Below the pieces are notes generated by a model. The model saw nothing but the letters and a program-made list of their open reading frames with translations. It had not been told where the DNA came from and did no database searches. Of a DNA stretch of 64,000 nucleotides, positions 25,838 to 36,908 are shown piece after piece. Source of the DNA: Salarchaeum japonicum_A (GTDB lineage: Archaea; Halobacteriota; Halobacteria; Halobacteriales; Halobacteriaceae); contig NZ_JBNAMV010000004.1 of assembly GCF_049705945.1 (NCBI RefSeq), positions 992,001 through 1,056,000 on the forward strand, read 5' to 3'. A program made the translations under genes and the position numbers. Each line of letters begins with the position of its first letter. Within the stretch, counting starts at the first letter, position 1.

Positions 25838-26530
25838 ATGAACAGGAGGGAATTCCTCGCGGGCGCGGCCGGCACGAGTGCACTCGCGCTCACCACCACC
25901 ACGGCCACCGCCCAAGAAGACGGTGAAGGTAGCGACCCGCGGCAAGGAAGCGGCACCGAGGACGACCCGTACGTCGTCAACATGTACACGGAGAGCAGCG
26001 AATACTACTTCGACCCCGTCGGCATCCACATCGAACCCGGCGACACCGTCCAGTGGGTGAACGCGTCCGGCGACCACAGCGCGACCTCCTACACCACGGA
26101 CAACCCCCAGTCCAGCGTCCGTCGCATCCCCGAAGGCGCCGAGAGCTGGAACAGCGGCACCCTCACCGAAGACGGTGCAACGTTCACGCACACCTTCGAA
26201 ACCGAAGGAACCTACGACTACTACTGCATCCCCCACAAGACACTCGGCATGGTCGCCCGCCTCGTCGTCGGCGAACCCGGCGGTCCCGGCGCGGAAGGCT
26301 CCATCCCGGACAGCGTCGGCTCCGGCGTCGTCCCCGACTCCGAAACCATCGTCGAAGAGAAAGCTCTCTCCTACCCGTTCATCCCCAACACCGGTGCCGG
26401 CTCCCTCCCCGGACTCGCCGTCGGCGCACTCACCCTCTTCGGCCTCGGGAACGCATACATGCTCAGCGAATACGACGTGCTCTCCGGCCGCTACAAGAAC
26501 TCCGACGACACCCAGACCGGACTCGAATAA
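25838..26530 (+). CDS. Halocyanin-like blue copper protein
   Basis: This small type I copper electron carrier probably accepts electrons from the adjacent bc complex. The 230-aa protein starts with a Tat signal (NRREFLAGAAGTSALAL). The cupredoxin domain has ligand residues His in SGDHSATSY, Cys and His in YYCIPH, and Met in TLGMV. A C-terminal hydrophobic segment (GSLPGLAVGALTLFGLGNAYML) may anchor it to the outer face of the membrane, with a charged tail inside. It is divergent from the bc operon. Confidence 0.93.
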   Translation: MNRREFLAGAAGTSALALTTTTATAQEDGEGSDPRQGSGTEDDPYVVNMYTESSEYYFDPVGIHIEPGDTVQWVNASGDHSATSYTTDNPQSSVRRIPEGAESWNSGTLTEDGATFTHTFETEGTYDYYCIPHKTLGMVARLVVGEPGGPGAEGSIPDSVGSGVVPDSETIVEEKALSYPFIPNTGAGSLPGLAVGALTLFGLGNAYMLSEYDVLSGRYKNSDDTQTGLE

Positions 26531-26693
26531 ACCCTTCTCGCGACCCCTCTTCGAGCACACTACCCTGGGATTCACGCCTCCAAAACAACCACGCAGCGTC
26601 GCCACTCAAGTTCGAACGGACACAGTTCAACCACCAACGACGGAAACCGTACCAACGTGTTCCTTTTTCTACTTTCGCGTTCGATAATGACAT

Positions 26694-26906
26694 ATGAGCT
26701 CGGACAGCGTCAATTGGAAGTTCGAGTGTGACCGACTGAAAGTCACGAAGCAAGACGACGCCGTCGTCGTCTGTGACCTGTTCTACAAGCCCGTCAAACG
26801 CGCCATCCGTGCAATCAAAACCTACGCTTCTCCGCTCGTAAAGCGTGAACCGATCCATTCGTTCCTCAAGTGGATTGTCCAGCTAGAGTTCGATGTTGAA
26901 GAGTGA
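26694..26906 (+). CDS. Short ORF of unknown function (doubtful)
   Basis: This 70-codon ORF with an ATG at 26694 lies in a stretch of lower G+C (26531-27122) between halocyanin and tRNA-Cys. The protein has no recognised domain. Its composition is less acidic than its neighbours (for example FYKPVKRAIRAIKTYASPLVKRE), unlike typical haloarchaeal proteins. A T-rich TTCCTTTTTCT run lies about 30 nt upstream. It may be a remnant of transferred DNA or non-coding. Nothing else was recognised in 26531-26693 or 26907-27122. Confidence 0.3.
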   Translation: MSSDSVNWKFECDRLKVTKQDDAVVVCDLFYKPVKRAIRAIKTYASPLVKREPIHSFLKWIVQLEFDVEE

Positions 26907-27122
26907 GTAGCGGAGGGCATCGTCAGAGCAGCCCAACAGGTTCTCGACGTGCTCGGGACGATAGCACTCGAAAAGATCGACCGTGGCGGACGAGCCACAG
27001 CAACAGCCACGCAAACGACTTCGTCGTCCGCCGTAGATTCTGGACAGCGAACGATAACCTCGTATATCGAGTAGTCTCGCGCCAAGCGGTCGCTCTATCG
27101 CAGATTGTAAGAAGGTTAGGAA

Positions 27123-27198
27123 AGCCAAGGGCCGGATTTGAACCGGCGATGGGCGGCTCTGCAGGCCGCTGCGTTAGGCCGGACTCTGCCACCTTGGC
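27123..27198 (-). tRNA. tRNA-Cys (anticodon GCA)
   Basis: On the minus strand the acceptor stem GCCAAGG/CCTTGGC, the anticodon stem GCGGC/GCCGC with loop CTGCAGA, and the T arm GCCGG-TTCAAAT-CCGGC fold cleanly. It is the last gene of the rRNA operon, about 125 bp after 5S, as in other haloarchaea. A T-rich stretch follows (TTTCCTAACCTTCTT). Confidence 0.95.
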
Positions 27199-27283
27199 AC
27201 ACGTCTCGCTTGACCGCCAGCCGATTTAGGGATTGCGGAACGCCACCGCCCGGTGGCACCGCTCCCCGAAATAAATGCAGAAA

Positions 27284-27313
27284 GCCCCGAACAGCTATCG
27301 CGCTGTTCGGGGC
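27284..27313 (-). terminator. 12-bp hairpin between 5S rRNA and tRNA-Cys
   Basis: GCCCCGAACAGC (27284-27295) pairs perfectly with GCTGTTCGGGGC (27302-27313) with a 6-nt loop. On the transcribed strand it is followed by TTTCTGC. It is either a processing or termination element after 5S, or a transcript-stabilising structure that lets part of the transcripts continue into tRNA-Cys. Confidence 0.55.
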
Positions 27314-27324
27314 TAAGTATGAAT

Positions 27325-27447
27325 GGTAGGCGGCGAACCGAATTTCCCAGAGGCTCGCGCACTCCAGTACTGACCGGAACGCAGGCGGGCTTATCTTCCG
27401 TGTTCGGGATGGGTACGGGAGTGGCCCCGCCGCTATGGCCGCCTTAA
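27325..27447 (-). rRNA. rrf: 5S ribosomal RNA
   Basis: The minus-strand sequence begins TTAAGGCGGCCATAGCGGCG and ends CGCCGCCTACC, so the two ends pair as helix I. It contains the conserved CCCATCCCGAACACGGAAG of loops B and C. Its length of about 123 nt is typical. Confidence 0.93.
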
Positions 27448-27509
27448 CGCCGACCCACGGAATCGAACCGTGGTACGCCAAACGTCGGTGGTCAAACTGA
27501 CCGTGTAAT

Positions 27510-27538
27510 ACGTGCAATCCAAATTGCGCCTGGACTCG
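27510..27538 (-). other. 23S precursor processing stem, 3' strand
   Basis: ACGTGCAATCCA (27510-27521) and TGGACTCG (27531-27538) are exact complements of TGGATTGCACGT (30572-30583) and CGAGTCCA (30555-30562) on the other side of 23S. The unpaired bases between them fit a bulge-helix-bulge site for the EndA splicing endonuclease, encoded at 40171. Confidence 0.75.
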
Positions 27539-27559
27539 CTCAACATCGTGTTGAACGTA

Positions 27560-30477
<2,918 letters not shown>

Positions 30478-30554
30478 GATACTCACCACAAAGTGGTGAG
30501 AGACTCACCATAGAAATGGTGAGGATTTGGATTTCGTTCATCACGAATGATGAA

Positions 30555-30583
30555 CGAGTCCAGTGGACGCCTGGATTGCACGT
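30555..30583 (-). other. 23S precursor processing stem, 5' strand
   Basis: This is the partner of 27510-27538. CGAGTCCA (30555-30562) and TGGATTGCACGT (30572-30583) pair with it across the 23S gene. Confidence 0.75.
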
Positions 30584-30739
30584 ACACACGGTCTTCATCG
30601 CACGTCCCGTGGGTGACACGGGAGCGTACATCGACCCTTCCCAGCCACGCTCTCGCCGGCTGGTGCATCAGTCGAACTCAACTCAACGTTGCGCCGTGTC
30701 CCACTTAAGGGGCACGGTTCGCGTCCGAGTTGAGAGTAA

Positions 30740-30811
30740 TGGACCCACTGGGATTCGAACCCAGGGCATCCTCCTTGCAAAGGAGGCACTCTACCACTGA
30801 GCTATGGGCCC
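30740..30811 (-). tRNA. tRNA-Ala (anticodon TGC), in the 16S-23S spacer
   Basis: On the minus strand the acceptor stem GGGCCCA/TGGGTCC, the anticodon stem CCTCC/GGAGG with loop TTTGCAA, and the T arm CTGGG-TTCGAAT-CCCAG all fold. The discriminator is A. It is the usual spacer tRNA of haloarchaeal rRNA operons. Confidence 0.96.
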
Positions 30812-30830
30812 ACCTCCGAACTGGAGGTTC

Positions 30831-30863
30831 GTTAGCCCTGATGGATTGTAGGTGTCCGATTGG
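30831..30863 (-). other. 16S precursor processing stem, 3' strand
   Basis: The 18-bp segment GTTAGCCCTGATGGATTG (30831-30848) and TCCGATTGG (30855-30863) are exact complements of 32507-32524 and 32492-32500 upstream of 16S. The bases between the paired blocks form the bulges of a bulge-helix-bulge motif. Confidence 0.8.
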
Positions 30864-30919
30864 GCTCAAAAGAGCCAATCGCCAAAGGTGAGCCAGAGCA
30901 ACGCTCTGGTCTCGATCGT

Positions 30920-32392
<1,473 letters not shown>

Positions 32393-32491
32393 GTGCTGGG
32401 ATAAACCCAGCTGCTGGAGGTCAAGCCTCCAGCTTGGCGGGAGCACCAAAGTACATGGTGCTTCCATTGCAAATGATTGGCTCTAATGAGG

Positions 32492-32524
32492 CCAATCGGA
32501 TATCACCAATCCATCAGGGCTAAC
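32492..32524 (-). other. 16S precursor processing stem, 5' strand
   Basis: This is the partner of 30831-30863. CCAATCGGA (32492-32500) and CAATCCATCAGGGCTAAC (32507-32524) pair with it across the 16S gene. Additional small perfect hairpins (32413-32433 and 32443-32461) lie between this strand and the 16S 5' end. Confidence 0.8.
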
Positions 32525-32691
32525 ATCAGATCCCATCTGTACGGCGGACCGCAGGGGTAGGATCCTCATTTCCTTCGGACCTGAATGTAAGGAGTTTCGG
32601 GTATTAAACCCATCGGAACTCCACAGGCCCGAGCCGTGGAAGCGGGGGACGCTTCCACGCGACGTTCGCATTCCATCCAACGTTCGGGTAT

Positions 32692-32699
32692 TACTTAAG
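32692..32699 (-). promoter_or_regulatory. rRNA promoter P4 (box A)
   Basis: On the minus strand the box reads CTTAAGTAAT. About 20-25 nt downstream in the transcription direction is GAATGCGAACG, the conserved start-region element shared with the other three rRNA promoters. It is the promoter nearest 16S. Confidence 0.6.
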
Positions 32700-32817
32700 G
32701 CCGTTGAATCAGATTCGCCAGAGGCGAACCGCGGCCGACCCTCGTCGAATGTAGAACATCAGTGCCGTGGGAGTGCCACGCCACCTCGTCGTTCACATTC
32801 ATTCCGAAGGGAGATAA

Positions 32818-32826
32818 CCACTTAAG
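32818..32826 (-). promoter_or_regulatory. rRNA promoter P3 (box A)
   Basis: The box reads CCTTAAGTGG on the minus strand, about 127 bp from P4. The downstream element GAATGTGAACGACG differs by one base from the consensus of the set. Confidence 0.6.
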
Positions 32827-32947
32827 GGCATCGTTCCCACCTCGCGAGAGGTGAGTTGCATGCCGACCCGGAACGTCGAATGCGTGCGTCAGTAGCGTAG
32901 GAGTGCTACGCCACCTCGTCGTTCGCATTCGTACGAAAGTCCGAGTG

Positions 32948-32956
32948 CCACTTAAG
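32948..32956 (-). promoter_or_regulatory. rRNA promoter P2 (box A)
   Basis: The box reads CCTTAAGTGG on the minus strand, followed downstream by GAATGCGAACGACGAGG. It is about 130 bp from P3. The surrounding 120 bp resemble the P3 unit, which indicates tandem duplication. Confidence 0.65.
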
Positions 32957-33083
32957 GGTGTTGAATCAGGTTCGTCAAAGACGAGCCGGATTCGATTCCG
33001 AAGGGGTTGGACGGGCGTGCGTCGGTGGCTCCGGGCGACCGGGCCACGTCACGTCGTTCGCATTCCATTCGAGTGCCGGGTTA

Positions 33084-33092
33084 CACTTAACG
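33084..33092 (-). promoter_or_regulatory. rRNA promoter P1 (box A)
   Basis: The minus-strand sequence CGACGGCGTTAAGTGTAACC, followed by GAATGCGAACGACGTGACG, closely matches the known haloarchaeal rRNA promoter pattern. It is the most distal of the four, about 690 bp before 16S. The gap 33093-33345 holds no other recognised feature. Confidence 0.65.
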
Positions 33093-33345
33093 CCGTCGAA
33101 CCACTACCCTGTTCGGGAGACGGCGACACGGTGAGCGTTCTCACGAGACGAGTGCACAGCTGCCCGAAGCGTCGGTCGAGAGAACTGTAGCGCGGGCGGA
33201 GGCCGACTGATCATCCCACGGTCGTCCGTCCGGTCGAGTCGGGTGTTTCCCGCGCATCCCCACGTACGCGAACGGACGGTGTTAACAGCGTGGGTTCCGC
33301 GACGCAAAGCTATCCGCGACGGCTCACACGCGCGGAGTAGCCGAG

Positions 33346-33660
33346 TCAGATGTCTTCGACGTGTTTGATGCCTTGCTTCGAGACGTTTGCCTTAGTGATT
33401 TGGCCCGGCATCCAGTCGGGAGAGTCTCCTGGGGAGTCCTCCTCCCAGGCCCACGCCTCGTAGATGTGTACCTTGTCGGAGCCTTTCTCGCGGAGCCGTA
33501 TCTCGTGGTGTTCCGCGTGCTGTTCCGAGTCAGCAACGTCCTCGAGACGACGAGCCGCTTTCAGTGCGGCCTGTCGTGGCGTGTTCCCGCTGAATACGCT
33601 CGTCTCGTTCCCGTCGACGTCGCGGAGTGCGAAGTTCCGTTTACCGTCCTCACGTGCCAT
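33346..33660 (-). CDS. Non-histone chromosomal protein MC1
   Basis: This small DNA-bending chromatin protein compacts and kinks archaeal DNA. The 104-aa sequence shows the MC1 pattern: an N-terminal KRNFALRDVDGNETSVFSG, then TPRQAALKAARRLEDV, IRLREKGSDKVHIYEAWAW, and an ending with KANVSKQGIKHVE. It is acidic compared with methanogen MC1, as expected for a halophile. The ATG at 33660 is preferred over one six codons upstream. It lies upstream of the rRNA promoters in the same direction. Confidence 0.9.
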   Translation of the reverse strand: MAREDGKRNFALRDVDGNETSVFSGNTPRQAALKAARRLEDVADSEQHAEHHEIRLREKGSDKVHIYEAWAWEEDSPGDSPDWMPGQITKANVSKQGIKHVEDI

Positions 33661-33695
33661 GGTTTTGCACCATGCCAACCAAGCACAGGCCCTCT

Positions 33696-33706
33696 CATAA
33701 ATATAT
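33696..33706 (-). promoter_or_regulatory. Box A of the MC1 gene
   Basis: ATATATTTATG on the minus strand is a strong TATA element about 40 nt before the ATG at 33660. It implies a short 5' leader of roughly 10-15 nt. Confidence 0.55.
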
Positions 33707-33796
33707 CGGCAAATTCAACCGCATATAGCGGAGTTTCGGCAGGAGAAACCCGGAAAACAGCGCCGTCATCCCCGGCGAGCGACGGCGAGAGGTAAG

Positions 33797-33828
33797 GGCT
33801 TAAGTACGTGCTACGGCGAAGGAGGTGA
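33797..33828 (+). promoter_or_regulatory. Promoter and Shine-Dalgarno of the AbrB-like gene
   Basis: A box A, GCTTAAGTAC (33797-33806), is followed by GGAGGTGAT (33820-33828), a 9-base perfect complement of the 16S 3' end. The latter lies 12 nt before the ATG at 33841. The strong SD sets this gene apart from its mostly leaderless neighbours. Confidence 0.6.
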
Positions 33829-33840
33829 TACAGTAGTTCG

Positions 33841-34038
33841 ATGGTTCGCAAGAAGAAACTCAGCCCGAGTGGCGCGAAAGGCGAGGACGGCGAGTACCAC
33901 AACGCCCACGTGAACCTCCACGAGGACGAACTCGCCGTCGCCGGCCTCGAAATCGGCGACGAAGTGTTCGTGCGCGTGCGTGAGGACAAGATTATCATCC
34001 AGAAGGCGGACCCGGACGAGGTCGACCACGACTTCTGA
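33841..34038 (+). CDS. AbrB/SpoVT-like small protein
   Basis: This 65-aa protein has a basic start (VRKKKLSP) followed by a swapped-hairpin-like segment, AGLEIGDEVFVRVREDKIIIQKA. That pattern is typical of AbrB/SpoVT antitoxin-like DNA-binding domains. It ends only 3 nt before the GTG of pyrD and is probably cotranscribed with it. It could regulate its own operon; this is inferred from the fold and position only. Confidence 0.7.
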   Translation: MVRKKKLSPSGAKGEDGEYHNAHVNLHEDELAVAGLEIGDEVFVRVREDKIIIQKADPDEVDHDF

Positions 34039-34041
34039 GTC

Positions 34042-35091
34042 GTGTCCCTCTACAGTGCGGTCAAGCCACTGATGTTCCGTGTGCCCGCGGAGACAGCGCA
34101 CACAACCGTTCACGCCGGACTGCGCGCGCTCCAGCGAACCCCATTTCTCTCGACAGTCGACGACGCGTTGACCGTGGAGTCGTCGCGCCTACGCGTGCGC
34201 GCGTTCGACAACACGTTCCCCAACCCCGTCGGAGTCGCAGCCGGGTTCGATAAGAACGCAGAAATCCCGCGCGCGCTCGACGCGCTCGGGTTCGGCCACG
34301 TCGAGGTCGGCGGCGTCACGGCAGACCAGCAGGACGGGAACCCGCGTCCGCGGATGTTCCGCCTGCGGAAGGACGAAGCGATCGTGAACCGCATGGGGTT
34401 CAACAACGACGGCGCGGACGCCGTCGGTCGACGACTGCGCGAACAGTCACTACCCGATAGTCCCGTTGGCGTGAACATCGGGAAGTCGAAGGCCGCCGAG
34501 GACGCGCCCGCGGACTACCGCTACACGTACGAGCGCGTGAAGGAGTCAGCTGATTACTTCGTCGTGAACGTCTCCAGCCCGAACACGCCGGGGCTCCGCG
34601 ACCTCCAGCACCGCAGCCACCTCGAGGACATCTTCACCGAACTCCTGGACGCGGACGCGAGCCCGCTCCTCGTGAAGTTCTCGCCCGACCTCTCCCGGGA
34701 CGCCATCGCGGACGGCGTCGCGCTCGCCGAGGAGCTCGGCCTCGACGGCATCGTCGCGACCAACACCACGACGGAACGCGACGACAGCCTGCGCAGTCCC
34801 GCCCGCTTCGAACAGGGCGGCCTCTCCGGGAAACCGCTCCGCGACCGCGCGACCTCTCTCGTCCGCTTCGTCGCCGAACGCACCGACCTCCCCGTCGTCG
34901 GGGTCGGCGGCGTGTTCACCGCCGAAGACGCCTACGAGAAAATCCGGAACGGCGCCTCCGTCGTCCAACTCTACACGGGCCTCGTCTACCGCGGCCCCAC
35001 CATCGCCCGCGACATCAACCACGGCCTCCTCGAACGCCTCGACCGCGACGGCTTCGACACCATCGAGGACGCAGTCGGCGCTGATCTCTAA
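34042..35091 (+). CDS. pyrD: Quinone-dependent dihydroorotate dehydrogenase (class 2)
   Basis: This FMN enzyme oxidises dihydroorotate to orotate with quinone as acceptor at the membrane. The 349-aa protein has the class 2 N-terminal helical extension (LYSAVKPLMFRVPAETAHTTVH). FMN and substrate motifs follow: NPVGVAAGFDKNAE, VEVGGVT, NRMGFNNDG, VNVSSPNTPGLR with the catalytic-type Ser, VKFSPDLS, TNTTTERD, GGLSGKPL, and GVGGVFTAEDA to VQLYTGLVYRGP. The GTG start at 34042 is fixed by the 3-nt distance to the upstream stop. PyrC is encoded at 11570. Confidence 0.95.
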   Translation: MSLYSAVKPLMFRVPAETAHTTVHAGLRALQRTPFLSTVDDALTVESSRLRVRAFDNTFPNPVGVAAGFDKNAEIPRALDALGFGHVEVGGVTADQQDGNPRPRMFRLRKDEAIVNRMGFNNDGADAVGRRLREQSLPDSPVGVNIGKSKAAEDAPADYRYTYERVKESADYFVVNVSSPNTPGLRDLQHRSHLEDIFTELLDADASPLLVKFSPDLSRDAIADGVALAEELGLDGIVATNTTTERDDSLRSPARFEQGGLSGKPLRDRATSLVRFVAERTDLPVVGVGGVFTAEDAYEKIRNGASVVQLYTGLVYRGPTIARDINHGLLERLDRDGFDTIEDAVGADL

Positions 35092-35099
35092 AACCCACC

Positions 35100-35144
35100 T
35101 TTTTCCCACTCGGGTTCGCTGACGCGAACCGCTCGTGGCAAAAA
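35100..35144 (+). terminator. Nested inverted repeat after pyrD
   Basis: The outer arms TTTTTCCCAC (35100-35109) and GTGGCAAAAA (35135-35144) pair with one mismatch. The inner arms GGTTCGC (35113-35119) and GCGAACC (35124-35130) pair perfectly. It lies between the convergent pyrD and pheT stops. The design is the same as at 2475-2520: T5/A5 ends, a 10-bp outer stem and an inner GC hairpin. Confidence 0.6.
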
Positions 35145-35186
35145 TCTGGACCAAAAAAAAGCGCTCGCTCGTTCCGCGCTCGCGTT

Positions 35187-36908
35187 CTATTCTAGTGCGT
35201 CCCGCCGCAGTTCGAATCCGGCGACCGGGAGTTCGAGATCGTGTTCGACGAGCACCTGCGGGTGGATTTCGCCGATGACGCCGACTTCCTCGCCGTCGAT
35301 TTCGATGGCGGCGGTGCGGCCGTCGATGAACGACGGGTGCGTGGTCGGCGGGGTTTCGAGACCGACATCGAACGCCCGGCAGAGCGATTGGAGGCGGGAT
35401 TTCGCGTCCTCGTAGGACGCGTCGTGGCGCGCGACGACCGCGGCGACGGTGTCGCGTTCGGCGACGCCGGTGTTCTCGTCGTCGTCGAGGTGCGCGGCGA
35501 ACCCGACTTCGGCGAGATCCTGGGGGTACGCGCGGTGCGTGTTGTTTTCGAGAACCATCAGGATGCTGGGGAGCGCCCACGTCCGGAGCATCTCGTAGTC
35601 CTCACTGTACGGTTCGGCGATGGTGGCGGCGCGACCGCCGCCGACGGCGTCCGTTCCGGGGGCGAGGTTCATCCGGTCGTAGTTCTCGTCCTCGGCAATC
35701 ATGTGGAAGTTCAGGAGGCCCTCGAACCCGAGGCCGGCGAGCGTGTTCCGGACGGCGCGCGCGTGCCGGGAGTCGCTCGTGCGACCGCCGACCGTGCCGA
35801 CTTCGGGGTAGCGCGGGACGAGTTCGTTGAAGCCGTGCGCGCGCCCCACGTCGTCCACGATGTCGACGGCGTGCAGCACGTCCACGCGGTACGGCGGGAC
35901 TTCGACGTCGTAGTCGACGCCGTCGCCCCAGACTTCGGTTTCGACGCCCAGTCCGGCGCGCTCCATGTAGTCCACGACCTCGTCCTCGCTGAGGTCGACG
36001 CCGAGCAGGGTCTCGATGCGGTCGTGCGTGACGCGTTTCTCCGTGGTCTCGAAGTCCGGGCGGACGAGCGCGTGGTCGGGGTACTGGACGTCCACGGACT
36101 CTATCTGGCCGCCGCGCGCGGAGAGCGCGTAGCAGAGGATGACGCACATCTTGTCGATGGTCCACTGGTCGGTGCCCGTGAGTTCGATGAGGAGGTCGCG
36201 GGACTCCGTGGTGACTTCGGTGCGGCGGCCGTTGATGACGGGCGGGAAGCTGAACAGCCCGAGGTCGTCGTAGATGGCGGGATACGTGTCGTGGCCTTCG
36301 ACGAGGTCCGCGTACGTCTCGCCGGTCGGGTGGTCGGTGAGGACTTCCTCGGGCGTGAGTTCGCGGTCGGAGTCGAGCGCGACGAACGTGTCGCCGTCGG
36401 GGCTGACGCCGCGGTACTCGATCGAGTTGTGGTCGGCGGCGGCGTCAGGGCCGAGCGCGCCGCCCTTGAGCATCGTGAGGTCGTGGATGCCGATGGCTCC
36501 TTTCGCGCGTTTGCGCCCCATCGTCGCGTGCAGTTTCTCCTGAAGCTGGATGAGGGAGTCGAGCGCGTCCTCGGTGAGGTTCACGTCCCGAACGATGGCG
36601 CCGGTGACGTACGGCCGGTAGTCGGGGACGGACTCGTCGACCTCGATGGTCCACTCGGCGTCGTTCGCGTCCGGCACGAAGATGCCGCGGGTGTCGCCGT
36701 ACTGGTAGCGCAGCGAGCGCGCGACGCCCTCGACGCTCAGGCGGTCGAGCCTGTCCGGCGCGAACTCCAGTTGGAACTCGCCGTCGTCCGTTTCTCCCTC
36801 GAATTCGAGGCCCAACGCGAACAGGTCGTCCTTCAGTTCGTCGTCCGATTTCTCGTCGTGCCCCGTGAGCGTGCGGAGTTCGTCGGGGTCGATGTCGACG
36901 ACGACCAT
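35187..36908 (-). CDS. pheT: Phenylalanine--tRNA ligase beta subunit
   Basis: This is the beta subunit of the alpha2-beta2 PheRS. At 573 aa it is the archaeal/eukaryotic length without the bacterial tRNA-binding extension. It starts VVVDIDPDELRTLTG, includes the B3/B4-type editing region and B5 domain, and contains the dimer-interface segment VDIVDDVGRAHGFNELVPRYPEVG. Its ATG shares one base with the pheS stop (TGATG), so the subunits are translationally coupled. The operon is preceded by the Phe-rich leader ORF at 38505. Confidence 0.95.
   Translation of the reverse strand: MVVVDIDPDELRTLTGHDEKSDDELKDDLFALGLEFEGETDDGEFQLEFAPDRLDRLSVEGVARSLRYQYGDTRGIFVPDANDAEWTIEVDESVPDYRPYVTGAIVRDVNLTEDALDSLIQLQEKLHATMGRKRAKGAIGIHDLTMLKGGALGPDAAADHNSIEYRGVSPDGDTFVALDSDRELTPEEVLTDHPTGETYADLVEGHDTYPAIYDDLGLFSFPPVINGRRTEVTTESRDLLIELTGTDQWTIDKMCVILCYALSARGGQIESVDVQYPDHALVRPDFETTEKRVTHDRIETLLGVDLSEDEVVDYMERAGLGVETEVWGDGVDYDVEVPPYRVDVLHAVDIVDDVGRAHGFNELVPRYPEVGTVGGRTSDSRHARAVRNTLAGLGFEGLLNFHMIAEDENYDRMNLAPGTDAVGGGRAATIAEPYSEDYEMLRTWALPSILMVLENNTHRAYPQDLAEVGFAAHLDDDENTGVAERDTVAAVVARHDASYEDAKSRLQSLCRAFDVGLETPPTTHPSFIDGRTAAIEIDGEEVGVIGEIHPQVLVEHDLELPVAGFELRRDALE

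Noticed and set aside
26463..26858. Minus-strand ORF overlapping the halocyanin 3' end
   Set aside because: Its C-terminal part is antisense to halocyanin and no domain or promoter was recognised.
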